From Zoroaster sp. YZ-2022 (taxonomy: Eukaryota > Echinodermata > Asteroidea > Forcipulatida > Zoroasteridae), in assembly GCA_029582265.1 (NCBI GenBank), contig CM055820.1, forward strand, positions 17,442,485-17,506,484: a DNA stretch of 64,000 bases, read 5' to 3'. Position numbers and translations under genes: made by a program. Below are positions 10,917-22,249 of this stretch, in pieces. The first letter of the stretch is position 1; each line of letters starts with the position of its first letter. Below the pieces are notes generated by a model, which saw nothing but the letters and a program-made list of their open reading frames with translations, was not told where the DNA came from and did not search any database.

Positions 10917-12409
10917 TTGTCTGTCATATAATCTGTATCCCCCACCCTACCACTCAGGTGGTTGTTCGTATTCATTATCAAAGTGTTTGATCAATCGAAT
11001 GAATACCTTATCATCACTGAAATGTTATTTGAGGTTAATTAATTAATAAGTTGATGCATCCTGGTTGCGCGTCTCTGATCGACCCGTTGTCTTGTCGTTG
11101 GAAGCCGAAATGATGAGTAAGCATATTTATTCCCAATCGCAGTAACCCTTTTTGCGATTGCATCTCACTAATTCGAATTGTTTTATTAAGTGGATGTGAA
11201 TGTTTGCAACATGAAATCAAAATATTAATAACAATCTTATATCTATAGTGGTGAAGTACTGAAGAATACATCTCCAGTCGACAGTAATAAATGATCGTGG
11301 AAACGACATGTGCATTTCGTTAAGGACGAGGCACAGCCTTCACTTTTCACGATCAATTTCACTATAAATCGAGATCGCTGCTAATTTCGAAAAGTTGAAA
11401 ACGTCGATTTTCCCCAGTTTCAGTCGAATTGGGAATCTAAGTCGGTCTGTTCTGTGACAATGTACATATACAAAAGTCACGTAGCCATTTTCGTATAATT
11501 ATTCCACCATCTGCCATGGTGTTTATCATTAGACCAGTTGCCCACACAGTGCTGAAAGTATACCGAGTAACCGAACAAAACATACGTGCAATCGGTTAAC
11601 CGAACCGAATTTTAAAAACATAAAAATTTGAAGATGGCAGAAAAATAAAGGTAGGAAAAACAGATGAGATGTTAAATTTACGTTATTCACTATAAAATTT
11701 TGTGGATTGATTGAAGAGATGTTGACTGATTTTGCGATATTGCACAAAAAATAGGTAGCATCAGTTTTCGGATAAGCAAACTAAAAATTAACCGAGTTGG
11801 TTAACCGAGTAACCGAGTAATCGTTGCAGCACTAATTGCCCGATATGAACACCGATAGTGTAGACTTTAGTTGTTAAAACCCCTGTTTTTGAAGTAAGAT
11901 CCGTGGTATAAGCAATACTTGCAGTCAAGTACAGTACTGGTACATGTTCCGATTTAAAATTATTCGAAATCTACATACAAGCCGGCCATCTCTAGTTACA
12001 ATCGCTTAGAACAAAATTCAGTACAAAAATCAGTGATACAGAAAATTGTTTGTGAAAGCCAGCATCAGAAGAAAAAGAAGGAGAAAGAAATAGAGTTGTA
12101 TAATACTTTGTAGCTTACTTTGGCGAAAAGGTAGGAATTCTCTTAAATCCCTACCAACATGATTGAGCAAAACAACAAAAATATTTTGGAGTCAGGATCA
12201 TTCCGAACCCCAAAGGGCTTGTGTCAATGACCCCATGTACATATTACCAACAGTACAGTAGAATGGACATGCAAAGACCAAACAGGAGAGTCAGTGATAA
12301 TCTGAAGGAGCAGGCGGTAAGGATTAACAGAAAAGGACACAAATTTTAAGGAGGAAAGCCAAGACCTGTTATCAAAGCAGAGTCTTTCTTATTCTACTGT
12401 GAATTAAAG
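10917..12409. other. No gene recognised
   Basis: No recognisable coding sequence. The stretch 11545-11835 repeatedly contains GGTTAACCGAGTAACCGA-type motifs (ACCGAGTAACCG near 11560, 11590 and 11800), suggesting a short repeat-derived segment. Minus-strand frames at 11035-11271 and 11529-11747 have no recognised domain. Confidence 0.45.
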
Positions 12410-12634
12410 GACAACAATATCGTCACGATCAACAGAGCATGGAATCAGGTGCTAGCTTTAGATTAACTTATCGTGACCAGAAAATAATGATACCCCATGA
12501 TAAGGTCATATTACCGTTGCTGCTGCATAAATGGGCCAGTAATTTTTTCAGTCACTGTGTTCATCATAATCTAGGGCACCGATTCCGTATCCTTCTGATC
12601 GTCTGCTCTGATTGTGACGATATTGTCACTCTAA
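12410..12634. mobile_element. Foldback MITE, family A
   Basis: The left end contains AATATCGTCACGATCAACAG followed by AGCATGGAATC. The right end contains GATTCCGTATCC and CTGCTCTGATTGTGACGATA, the diverged reverse complement. The middle holds the family landmarks ATGATAAGGTCATATTACCG and TGCTGCTGCATAAATG. The same family recurs at 14350, 27616, 52722, 53163, 53432 (partial), 56484, 57331 (fragment) and 63441. It has no coding capacity. Confidence 0.9.
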
Positions 12635-13836
12635 TTAATAATGTATATTTAATTTAATGTATATTTTTTATATCAAGGTTACAAAATAAACAGAAGGATA
12701 ACATGATGATAGAGACAATAATTGGACAGAAGTTATTGTTTTGAGATTGTATACATATCAAAAAGAAGCGCTAACTTTAATAAAGAAAAGAACTTTTGTT
12801 TTGAAGTAAAAATGGAGACAACAGGTAAAAGATGTGAGGTACTGGGGTTGTATGCTCGTAAAAACAAAATCTCAAATCAAAATATATTGTACACTTGTGC
12901 AAAAGGCACAAACTTTGTTATGGCATAAAGCCATCATACACTTGTTGTAGAAATGTCTGTAAATGCATCCATACTTCTAATGGAATATCCATTGTGTTGT
13001 AAACAACAACAACAGACCGTGCATTCATTCAATGTGGAATATCTGTGTCTTCATTTTGGGGAATTTTGTCACTCTTATAATGCTAAAAGGGTTGCCCCTG
13101 AAGTTGAAATATTTCAAGGCACGTGTGACGCCATCATAAACTTTACACAAATAGAATCTGATCATTTGTATGTGTCCCCCTCGTTATAATCAATAATGTT
13201 TAGGGCATGGTAACCCCAACCTGGAAACAGGAAAACTATCTGCTCAGCTCAGCTATCCCAATATTTTTGTAAATACGACATACCTGATGTAGCATATCTT
13301 GAACCTCTACTCCAAAGACTTTTGTGTAGTTTCCTATGAAAAAGATTGTAAAATATAAATAAACATTTTTTTTTTAAACATTTGTTTTGCTTGTTCGTCT
13401 ATTTGTCCGTTTTGTTTTACTCCAATTTTGATTTTCACTAATCTCATAATCTCTTCCTCCGGCCAAAAACTCCAGGTACCTCTATTCATACTTAATCTCC
13501 TTTTGTTCGATGGGACCAGGTGCTTGACTCTGTTTTTGCATCTTCTTGTGCTTGTGTTTCATTTCACCTGACCTATTCTTCCTCTCTTACAGTATGTTTA
13601 TGTGCGTACCTTGTTTACTCCCTGTCTAATACCACTTTGCCTTTGAGGAAAAGATATAACTAGGTTCAGAGCATAAGCCAATAACAATGATTTTGCATTT
13701 TGTTTTCGGAAAAAGTAACAATATTATCGGTTCTTATAATAACTAATAGAACTCAATTGAACCTTCTTTATTCAAGTCCACAGGTGTTGGTAAGTTCTTT
13801 TCTTATGAAAATACTGATCCTTTTCTTTATAATATA
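12635..13836. other. No gene recognised
   Basis: Frames at 12722-12928 and 12953-13189 on the plus strand are 68 and 78 codons and have no recognised domain or clear splice sites. An AATAAA-type sequence lies near 13355 (AAATATAAATAAAC), but nothing supports a gene upstream of it. Confidence 0.4.
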
Positions 13837-14238
13837 TGACCCGCTCTGTGAAAATGAGTCACATGTCGCACCATGTGTTTACAATGCCAATGGACGATGG
13901 AATGTTGAGAGGTGTGTTTTTTAACATCTGATTTTTGGTTATGTTTTGTTGACTTGAGGGATCTAAATTTTCTGAATATTTTTTATAAACATCAATTTCA
14001 ATCAATAAAATATTAAAATCAATGATTTTCATTTGAATACTTGTTTTCCTAACAATAAATTGTGTCAATTATGCACATTATTGATTATTACAAATACCAT
14101 ATCTCCATAATGCAATATGCCACACACCGCTAACATATACCAGAATTAAAATGTCGATGATGTACTCTTTCCAGCTACATAGAAATGTATATTTGTCAAA
14201 TTTGCGACTTGTAGACTCATTTTTCACAGAGCGGGTCA
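13837..14238. mobile_element. 402-bp element with about 20-bp terminal inverted repeats
   Basis: The left end TGACCCGCTCTGTGAAAATG is matched at the right by the reverse complement CATTTTTCACAGAGCGGGTCA, with one extra base. GAGTC follows the repeat on the inside at both ends. The interior is AT-rich and non-coding; frames crossing it are by-products. Confidence 0.82.
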
Positions 14239-14349
14239 CATATGACAGTCCAAAACAATTACTTGGTTCGTTATTGTCCTCGATTACTATCCTTCCTGTT
14301 TATTTTGTGACCTTGATAAAAAATGTACATGTATCCCCAGGTACCTTAG

Positions 14350-14555
14350 AGGGACACGATCAAAGCAGACTTTCAAGAGGGCATGGAATTGGTGTCCTAG
14401 TTTAAAATGAACACAGTCACTGAAACTTACTGGCTCACGTATGCAGCAGCAACGGTACCGGTATGTGCCATGAAGCTTTATCATGTGGGGTTATTATTTT
14501 CAGTCACTGAGCTTAATCTGAAACTATACTGCCCTGTTGATCGTGACGATAATAA
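14350..14555. mobile_element. Foldback MITE, family A
   Basis: The left half has GATCAAAGCAGACTTTCAAG then GGGCATGGAATTGGTGTCCT. The right half has TTATCATGTGGGGTTATTAT, TTCAGTCACTGAG and GCCCTGTTGATCGTGACGAT. It contains the central GCAGCAGCAACGGTA in reverse orientation relative to the 12.4-kb copy. Confidence 0.9.
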
Positions 14556-15430
14556 TGCAGATCAAACTGCTATATTTTTGATGTGAACAAGTTTATAAAG
14601 TAAAGAAGTGGTCATTGCACTATTTTATTTTATGTTTCACAAAGGCCTTAAACCGTACGAAATTGGTTAACAGATCCTACTAATTTATTTGTCTGAGAGA
14701 AATACATAAGGTAGGGGATATTATTGGTAATTCCCAAATTGGTGGATTATAATATAAAAACTTACTCGAGTATAAAACCGACGGTCGTATCCAATCTTTC
14801 CTGCAAATAGTTGTGTCTGAGTTCCTCTATTTGTTATTTATTTCCCATAACTTTAAGTTCAAACTTAAGATATATTGGTACCAAGTTCATAATTTCAGCA
14901 CCATCCACTTACTTGGGAATAAATACCGTCCTCTATTGACAAGCGTTGTTTAAAAAAAATCTATTGATTTAGGAAATGAATGTTTCCAACTTTTACAGTT
15001 TGGTTGTTAAACTTAAAGAAAAGTAAGGATATCCCTAGGAAGCAAGTTTGCCGGTATAACTTGAATTGTCTTTTGTATAATTTAATGACTTTCTTTAATG
15101 TCTCCAAACAGGCCTATGGTTGTAGGATTGGTAGCTATTATTACAAACAAAAAGTACAAACCCCATTAACTTGTAGCTTCAATAGTTTGCCCGGTAATAC
15201 TAGTCATGTCATACATACATGCATACATACACACATACATACACGCAGATACTGCGAAAGCGAAGAGTTGATTCAGTATCGTAAATATACCACAAAACTC
15301 ATACGTTACATGGATCAACCTTCCCTTCAGGTTTATGTGTGTAGTTCGCTTTCGCGCTCTGGTTCCTTTGCTCATTAGACCTATACACAATAATTGTATT
15401 TTTTTCGGTATATTTCCTTTATTTACATAC
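14556..15430. other. No complete gene; possible intron of the minus-strand signal-anchor gene
   Basis: AT-rich. If the exon at 15431-15597 is real, its first intron occupies this stretch on the minus strand. A (CATA)n run lies near 15212-15245. The plus-strand frame at 14980-15378 has no recognised domain. Confidence 0.4.
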
Positions 15431-15597
15431 CCCTGGTCTTTGAAGAAGCCATTGTGCCTGTTTGTTTCTGATACTTGGCCCATTCCATGGTCTTGGCGGC
15501 GGAGTTCAAGGTGAATGAACGAAAGAAGGGTGAAATGTTTTGTCACAACGACGACAGCTACTGTTATCAAAGTCAACAAGCGAAACACACATCCCAA
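15431..15597 (-). CDS. First coding exon of a putative type II membrane protein (signal anchor)
   Basis: On the minus strand, ATG at 15597 opens MGCVFRLLTLITVAVVVVTK..., a short cytoplasmic tail followed by a hydrophobic stretch (residues 5-18, extended by FTLLSFI at about 22-28). A polar, charged stem follows (HLELRRQDHGMGQVSETNRH...). The frame reaches CAGGG and meets GTATGTAAAT at 15430, a near-consensus donor, leaving phase 2. This short tail plus single anchor plus polar stem is the standard start of Golgi glycosyltransferases and sulfotransferases. Which family is unknown, because no downstream minus-strand exon is recognised in the window. It cannot be part of the sulfotransferase at 42.6 kb, which is on the other strand. 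The frame continues past the donor for another 87 codons into sequence that looks intronic. Confidence 0.6.
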
Positions 15598-15930
15598 AGA
15601 AAATGGGTTTCATTCCAATAATGATATTGACAAATCTAATGGGCTCGATGGAAACTAGGCCATTCAATGTTCACGTGCAGTGTAAGCCCAAAACATAGAG
15701 CTTTTTTTTTACATAGGCATGCAGTGCACAGCAACATTGACAAGGAAGACAACGCGTCAATCTAGTAGTTAGTAGTTTGGTTAATAAAGTACACGCGCGC
15801 AAGTGACAGTGTACGTGTATACATTATGCATGTTGCCAGCGTATACAGGCGCGCGCGTTCGCGTTAAGCTTCAGCGCGTGTGTCAAATGCTTCTGATGAT
15901 CGTTGGAGCCAGCACGTCCGTGCGAAGCTA
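15598..15930 (-). promoter_or_regulatory. CpG-rich region upstream of the signal-anchor exon
   Basis: In contrast to the AT-rich surroundings, 15780-15900 is dense in CG dinucleotides (TACACGCGCGCAAG, GGCGCGCGCGTTCGCGTTAA). It lies directly 5' of the minus-strand ATG at 15597, as expected for a promoter or first-exon region. No TATA box or initiator is assigned. Confidence 0.35.
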
Positions 15931-16960
15931 GACTGGTCCCTGTCTTTAACCTCTCAAGATTCACGAGCCTCAAAAAAGTATAGGATACAGATTGAAACTC
16001 TACTTTTCTCCTGTGACCTCTGAATATAGCATGATACTCCCTCCTAGACGATAATTAGAAATTCTGATTCCACAATTTGCATTGGAGAATCATGGTTTGC
16101 ATGGCAAGCTACTGAAAATCTGATAAAAGCTTCGGTGAAGATTTTGGAAAGTTCAGGAAGGTTTGAACAAAACATCGTCCGACCGTAACATGCAGTGTGT
16201 ATTGTGCAATAGGCAAGTATAATGTTTCTTTTTCTGAAGATATTTCACGGCCCGTATTAAATCCTCAGCGGGCCGCATGTGGCCGATGAGCTGCAGGTTA
16301 GCCACCACTCGACAAGGATTCACGTTTTTATTGTTAAGAAATAAACGAATGTACAGTTGAACACACACAAACGAATCGACTGGAAACTTGTTCTAAATAT
16401 GCTGCGGACGGATTGATTTTTTGAATAAAGGGGCTTTTTTAAAATGGCATATCTAACTAAACAGAATCACCCATCGTTTTGTAAATTTCCTGAACCACAC
16501 ATTTCAGGTTGGTTGTCTGAAAGTCCCTAATTCTGATGGCCGACTCAGACATCATTAATCATTTATGTCAAAAGGGCGGGAAGGGGGGACGAAACCCCCT
16601 GCCTCTATGAGCTACACTATCATTGGCTGGTTGGGCAGTTTATGACTAGTTGGCCTAGGCTTGAAGATGAATTTGGTTAAAGGCTATCTGGTGAATTTAA
16701 ATTCTGTCGGTGTTTGCAGTCAATAACTTATGGGCATGTCGGAATAAACGCGTAAAGCGAGATTTTTCCGTGTTCATGATCACACCGATTTTACATTGAA
16801 CATTATTAATTACATTTTTAATTATATTACGAATCTTTAACATAAGCCCAAAAAAATATATATATACCTTATGAAGCAGAGGTTACACTCCAAAAGCCCC
16901 ATATCATGGCCTAGGTAGTAACATAACACAATAACTAAAACGACATGAACATTCACTGAT
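15931..16960. other. Non-coding with hAT-type relic and a dispersed repeat fragment
   Basis: At 16245-16320, read on the minus strand, AACCTGCAGCTCATCGGCCA then CATGCGGCCCGC matches the widespread hAT-type terminal sequence in which a GC-rich GCGGCC/GGCCGC core follows a CAACCTGC motif. Only one end is recognised. At about 16680-16720 the words GATGAATTTGG and GAATTTAAATTCTGTCGG recur at 28435-28470, marking another dispersed repeat. No gene is recognised. Confidence 0.5.
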
Positions 16961-17060
16961 TTTTTAGGTGTTTGGAGCAACAGTGTTATTAGAAATTCAT
17001 TTTTAGGTGTTCGAACTATGGTGCGAACACTCTTGTTCAATTGTTCGTTTTTTAAAAACT
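16961..17060. repeat. Diverged relative of the AGGTGTTCG palindrome
   Basis: TTTTTAGGTGTT near 16965 and TTTTTAGGTGTTCGAACTAT near 17002, followed by GGTGCGAACACTCTTGTTC, keep the hairpin layout of the 2.6-kb array (AGGTGTTCG ... CGAACAC ... TTGTTC). A similar single palindrome lies at 45998-46035. These look like end sequences of related elements. Confidence 0.5.
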
Positions 17061-17449
17061 TGTACCAGTCACTAAACCTTAACTTATATATGCACATACA
17101 AAGTTGAAAACGTCATGATGACGTCATCACAATCAAAGTACTTCTACATCAAAATTTGATATAATATCAAAATATACCCAAAGAACGTACACTTTCAGTC
17201 GTTGTACCATTTTAGAGTGGTACGATAAATTATCTACTTTAATCTTGGGAAGACGATAGATATCGTACTATGTATTATATTCTGTATATAGAATTTTTTT
17301 GAAAACTGTAATCGAACGAAAAATAAAATATATCGAAGCATGCTAGGTACACGGTATTAGTATACATGGACGAAAGCATGTACTGCAGACAAAAAATCAC
17401 GTCCTATCATGGCTGCAAACTTCTTGATCCCGTAGTAGATTCTGCTGAA
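17061..17449. other. No gene recognised
   Basis: AT-rich non-coding sequence. A TGACGTCATC word near 17118 echoes the TGACGTCATGATG of the satellite leader at 3.3 kb, so part of this stretch may belong to the same repeat family as the palindrome before it. Confidence 0.4.
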
Positions 17450-17890
17450 TCCAATTAACACCTTTTGGTTTATACCACTAAACAGTAGGGGGTTTGCTAG
17501 CTTTTGAAATTCACCCTCATCCATATTCATAAGCATGCTGGTGTTGGGTAGTGGAGTGTAGCCTGATTGGTTAATAAATAATTTATTAACAATCGAGGCT
17601 ATTATCACTTCATTGCTTCTTTTCATCACATACGCGCAATACTAATGTGCAAGTATTTGCGCGTACGTGATGAAAGAAGCACTGAAGCTGGCAATAGCCT
17701 TCGATTGGTTAATAAATTATTTATCCCATATAGTCTGCTAGATCCAATTAACACCTTTTTTAGTTTACCACTAAACAATGAGGGGGTTTGCTAGCTTTGG
17801 AAATTCACCTCATCCATATTCATAAGCATGCACTGGTGTTGGTGAGTGGAGTGTAGCTCTGAGTTGGTTAATAAATAATTTATTAGAAAG
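17450..17890. repeat. Direct duplication of a 150-bp segment around a palindrome
   Basis: CCAATTAACACCTTTTGGTT ... GGTTAATAAATAATTTATTA (17453-17590) recurs with about 90% identity at 17735-17885. Shared landmarks are GGGGGTTTGCTAGCTTT and CATCCATATTCATAAGCATG. Between the copies lies a hairpin in which CTTCTTTTCATCACATACGC faces GCGTACGTGATGAAAGAAG (about 17616-17682). A 90-codon minus-strand frame (17357-17629) overlaps the first copy and has no recognised domain. Confidence 0.85.
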
Positions 17891-18016
17891 TAAGACCCAG
17901 ATTGCGGTGACACCATGTGGAATCTCAATTGAGTAAGTAATTAGTTCTTGTAAAAAGAACTGGGGTACAACTCGACGTTTCAATCATTATGCTCTATGAT
18001 CGTCCTCTGATCGTCC
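17891..18016. mobile_element. Possible Penelope-like UTR remnant
   Basis: TCTTGTAAAAAGAACTGGGG then ACAACTCGACGTTTCAATCA and ATGATCGTCCTCTGATCG has the pattern seen in 3' non-coding regions of Penelope-like elements, including the one at 8.8 kb (GATCATCAGACAA, CTCCGAGTTTCACGCG). A similar motif lies at 26865-26905 (CTCAACATTTCAATACGATA, GATCATCTTCTGG). No coding part is attached. Confidence 0.4.
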
Positions 18017-21000
18017 AATCAGGCACGTTCTTTCACATATCATGCAGGCCATTCGCCTTATTCACAAGATAACTGACAAATTACTGGAAAATGACTGTAA
18101 TTCTCACAGCCACACTATGGCATGTTTCATGCACTAATTGTCCGATAGTTCCACAGCAAAGGAATAAAGAAACGGATCATATATTTCATTTAGCATTTGA
18201 AAGCGAGGTACAAAAAAAATAGTCTGGTTTCTCTGAATGAGCGTCCACTCAAACAAAAGCTCTTGTATTCAGGGATTAACTGACATAAGATGGCCGAACA
18301 TGATTACTAGTATGCACTCACAAAGTTTAACAGGCCTGTAATGATTCTCATTATGATTGTACAATGAATAGTTTTAAAGTTGAGAGGGAGCTGAAAGTGG
18401 CAGGTGGTAAACAATATGAGGTGTTTCTTTTATATAGTAAACTAGTTCTAGGGCACTTTATTTTGTAAGTTATTTTAATGGAGAGAATTTCTTCTGAAGG
18501 AATTATGCCCAGAAAATAGAAACTGCGTTATTTTATTTTCAAGAAAGGGATGGGAAAATGGGGTTGGAAGGGTCCAGTCATAAGCTTGCACAACCAGATT
18601 CCGGCTATATTTAAAGGTGCGGAAATCGGCCAGGATCAACTGGAAGGCGGGCTGGTTTTAAATGCTATCACCACGATGCTTATTAAAGACCCTGCGGTAA
18701 GCGATGGTACAGAACAAAGACGTGGACCCACAGTTTAAGTTCATAAACGTTCCCTCATTATCTTCGTAAAACAGTAGGCCTAAATGAACCTTCAAAATGT
18801 TTACACACAAATAGAAAATATATATTTTTAATTTCTTATTGTGTAGGCCTATGTGTGTCAGGGATGATTTTCTCTGTTGGGTGGGGCAGGAGGCCCTAAT
18901 GGGTGACAGGTTAGGGTCAGATAAGATAAATTGGAATTTGGCATCATCCTTTGAAATTTACGTATTTGTTGCATACATTTTTTTACAGTGTGTATAATAA
19001 AGAAAACCCTGACCAAGTTAAGAACATAATTCTCATGACCCCACGCCGTTGTACATTGTACCATGGAGGAAAACAGTCTGTTTTCTTCCTCCATGATTAA
19101 CTCATGCTCTCGCCTGATTCCATTTCCCAATAATCACGATGGATTTAGCAAAATGTTTTTCCCCATATTTCGGCCTGCAGCCAATATAATATATTGCTAG
19201 AATAACATTAATAAAACAATAAAAATGTCGCTATATAATGTCCCCAAACCAATTCACCATAGGCATAATCAAATGCATTAAACACAACTCTTTTGAAAAA
19301 GCCATACAAATAAATATTTACGACATGTGTTAGTCTGGCAGCTACGGCGATATATTACTAAAAACATTAATGAGCAGCATTTTAACAAAAGATAATTTCG
19401 ACAACCCTGACATATGTCAGCCTAATCTTTGGAGGAATTTGCATATTCATCTCCCATCCTCACTCCCAAATAAATTCGTCACAGTTTATTAGTCTAGACT
19501 GTATTTTCAACAACAAAACCTAAATATCTGCCACTAGAAATTGTTTCCATGAACTCCATAAAAATCAAGCTTTATACGCTGAAATACACACAGAAAAAAA
19601 ATACACAAGTTGTGTAAATTTTACTATTTTGCAATGTTGTATACGAACCTCCTAATTGTTTGGTAAGTTTTACAAAATGCGTGTTGGAGTGCAAAGTTTT
19701 CATAAACATTTGTAAACTTTTACTTCAAAATCAGTAAAGATTTACCTATGATAGGTAAACATAAATTAAGTAAATTGTTACTGAATGTATTGGTAAAAAA
19801 TACTTACTTTTGTGTAGAATACTAGACTCTTTTTTACTATTTGACCTTGTAAACTTTACTACATTGCTTGGTCTGCATAATTCTTTAAAAATAATGTAAA
19901 TGAAACAAAAGCACTTACTATACTTTACAGTTTCAAAACGTTTCTTTTTATTTATCAACAATAAAATGAAAACATCTCTTCAAATCCCACTTCACGAGGT
20001 TCTCTCTCATTTACTCCATGTTGTGAGGCGATTGTGTCGACTTGACAGGCACACACTGCTTTTGCACGTCAGCGCACACACAATGCATGATCACATGGTT
20101 GGGCTACACAATTAAAGTGAATTTTACACACACAACGCACGGCAATGCTTAGGTTCCTTGTGGTCAAAGTTACACGGGCAAGGTAGGGCTTGAATTAGTT
20201 ACATAAATTATGTAAATAAAATTTAATACATTTAAATTACGGCAATTTTAACTTACACAGCAATTGTGTTCTTTATTTTCCAAATTTTACCTAAATGGTG
20301 TAATATTTTACGTATGTTTACCCAGCTCACAAATACCTACAGAGTCTCCTGAATGCAAAATTTTCAAAATGTTCATTCCATTTCTGTAGAATTGACACCA
20401 AACACCATGAAAATTAAAGAGACCAGTGTTTGTTTGGGACAATGTAATAAGTCTGGTACCCATCACTATCGTGCTTTTATTCCCACAATATTGTTGTTGC
20501 TGAGCTTGGGTACATGATTCACTGTATTCAATTTCTGGAAGACACACTTTGTTTACATGCGGCCGCCGCGCCTGTAAAGCGATTCAATCATTATTACAAA
20601 CCAGAGTAGAAATTATACAAGCTGTGTAAAATCTTACCCTGTTTTAGATGTTCAGTGAACCTCCTCGGTAAAACTTGACCAAGCAGGCGTTGGGTAAAAT
20701 GTTACCTAACAGTTGTATAACGTTTTACTGCGATATTAGGTAATTTGTTTACCTAACTTGTGGGTAAATGTTGGTTAGAGTAAAAATTTTACATACTTGT
20801 GATTATAAGACTAAATGGTTTACCTCTATTAGCCAGGTAAATTGTATAAGTATTACTTTTAATGGGTATTTTGTTTTTCTTACATTATTGTTTGATAATA
20901 TGTTGGGAGTTCTGTTTTGTACCTGGCCCAGTTACAAATGTAAGTATTCCTGGTTGAGGTATTTGAAGGTTAAACAAATGTTGAGTTTTAAATAATTGTA

Positions 21001-21863
21001 TTGGTGTTCTCGCTTATATAGTTCAGGTTAAGCCTTAGTTGTTCGAGAGAAAGTGAAACTATGTATCGATTGACAGCGCACATAATGGTCACGACACATG
21101 CATGCACATACTTGCACAATGACTTGTATGGAAACGGTCGTTGCTGGGCGCATAATGCATAACGTATAATTTTTATGACTGTGTCTGAACGGTATACGCT
21201 GATATTTCATCCCACAAACGATTCGGAAGCATTTATTCAACAATTGTTTGCAACTTCAACCGCCTCAATCACAGTGGCGTAAATATGGGGGGACCGGAGA
21301 CGTGCCCCCTAACTCAAGGTCCGTGTCCCCAGGCGCCCCAATTCGAATTTTGAAAAATAGGTCCCTATTTGAGAATGCAGGATTCAAGTATGATGATATA
21401 CCCCCTAGAAAAGTGAATTACCCTAGTTCCCCCTGAAGGGTGGACCGTAGTTACGCCATTGCTCAATCGGTAAATTTGACGATACTCCCTGCTGTGACAT
21501 TGTTCACCATCTTGAATTTGACGTTGAATGAGACACAGCGCCTCGTGGGGACTTGACATTAATCATGTCTTTTATACACTTTCATGGTAAAATTCTACTA
21601 AACAAATGTAAACTATTTTTTATATAACATAAGTAAAACTTAATACACACTTTACGTTGTCACACAACCGTAATCGCACCTGCGCGTAACTCTTATACAC
21701 GGCGGAAGTTGTACTCAGTGACCCGATCAATTACAAAGGTATGAAAAGAAGTTTATCTTGTTAACGGCAGATACCCCAAGCTGGGGAGGACTGCAAAGGA
21801 TATCACACCTCAGAACCCTCGAATCGGGGTTGGCGACCGTGACATTAGAGCTGGGCTCGTTTC
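18017..21863 (+). repeat. 3.85-kb segment, copy A of a direct repeat
   Basis: It begins GCACGTTCTTTCACATATCA and ends near ATTAGAGCTGGGCTCGTT. The whole stretch recurs in the same order and orientation at 22250-26168. It contains no recognisable gene. Sub-parts include many GGTAAA/TTTACC words (19.6-20.3 kb and 20.6-20.9 kb), a hAT-like MITE (21272-21461), and words shared with 61.2-61.7 kb (TTGGAATTTGGCATCATCCT; TCCCAATAATCACGATGGAT). Short frames within it are not preserved between the two copies because of many small indels, which argues against coding function. Confidence 0.93.
21272..21461. mobile_element. hAT-like MITE (in copy A)
   Basis: The ends CAGTGGCGTAA and TTACGCCATTG are near-perfect inverted repeats. 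The flanks are CTCAATCA (21264-21271) and CTCAATCG (21462-21469), an 8-bp target duplication with one mismatch. The orthologous position in copy B keeps the duplication perfectly, so the insertion predates the 3.9-kb duplication. Confidence 0.9.
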
Positions 21864-22249
21864 CGCCGGCCATTGAGCAGGCCAGTCTATCTACTGAATA
21901 TTAGCACCTTACTGCTACCAGTTGCAAAAACAGCTGATCTTCTGCTAGATAAACCTGAAATCATTTTACTGACTAACATTGGCTGACCACAGAAGGTCCA
22001 GTTCTGGGCTGTCAGTCATTGTGTTGCATTAAACCATGGAGCAATGCAAACAGTCCTTGAAGGTGTGGTCAGCCCCAACCCCCGTCCACACTAGCACCCA
22101 CCTGCCACTTACCTGTACATGTACATGTAGCAGAACGGATAGTGTAAATTATATGCAATCCTTTGGAAGTATGACCATGTCTGGTCCTTGCTCTATAATT
22201 GTGCGCAGTTGGAGCCGGAAGTGCAGTGTAAACGAGTGAGGGTTCACAT
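21864..22249. other. Spacer between the two 3.9-kb repeats
   Basis: No gene is recognised. On the minus strand CATGTACAG|GTAAGTGG near 22110 is a perfect-consensus splice donor with an open frame upstream (GLHIIYTIRSATCTC...), but no start, acceptor or recognised domain supports an exon. Confidence 0.35.

Noticed and set aside
10094..11046. Open frames crossing 10417-10916, and likewise 33249-33994
   Set aside because: Most of each frame is the 500-N gap, so the continuity is artificial.
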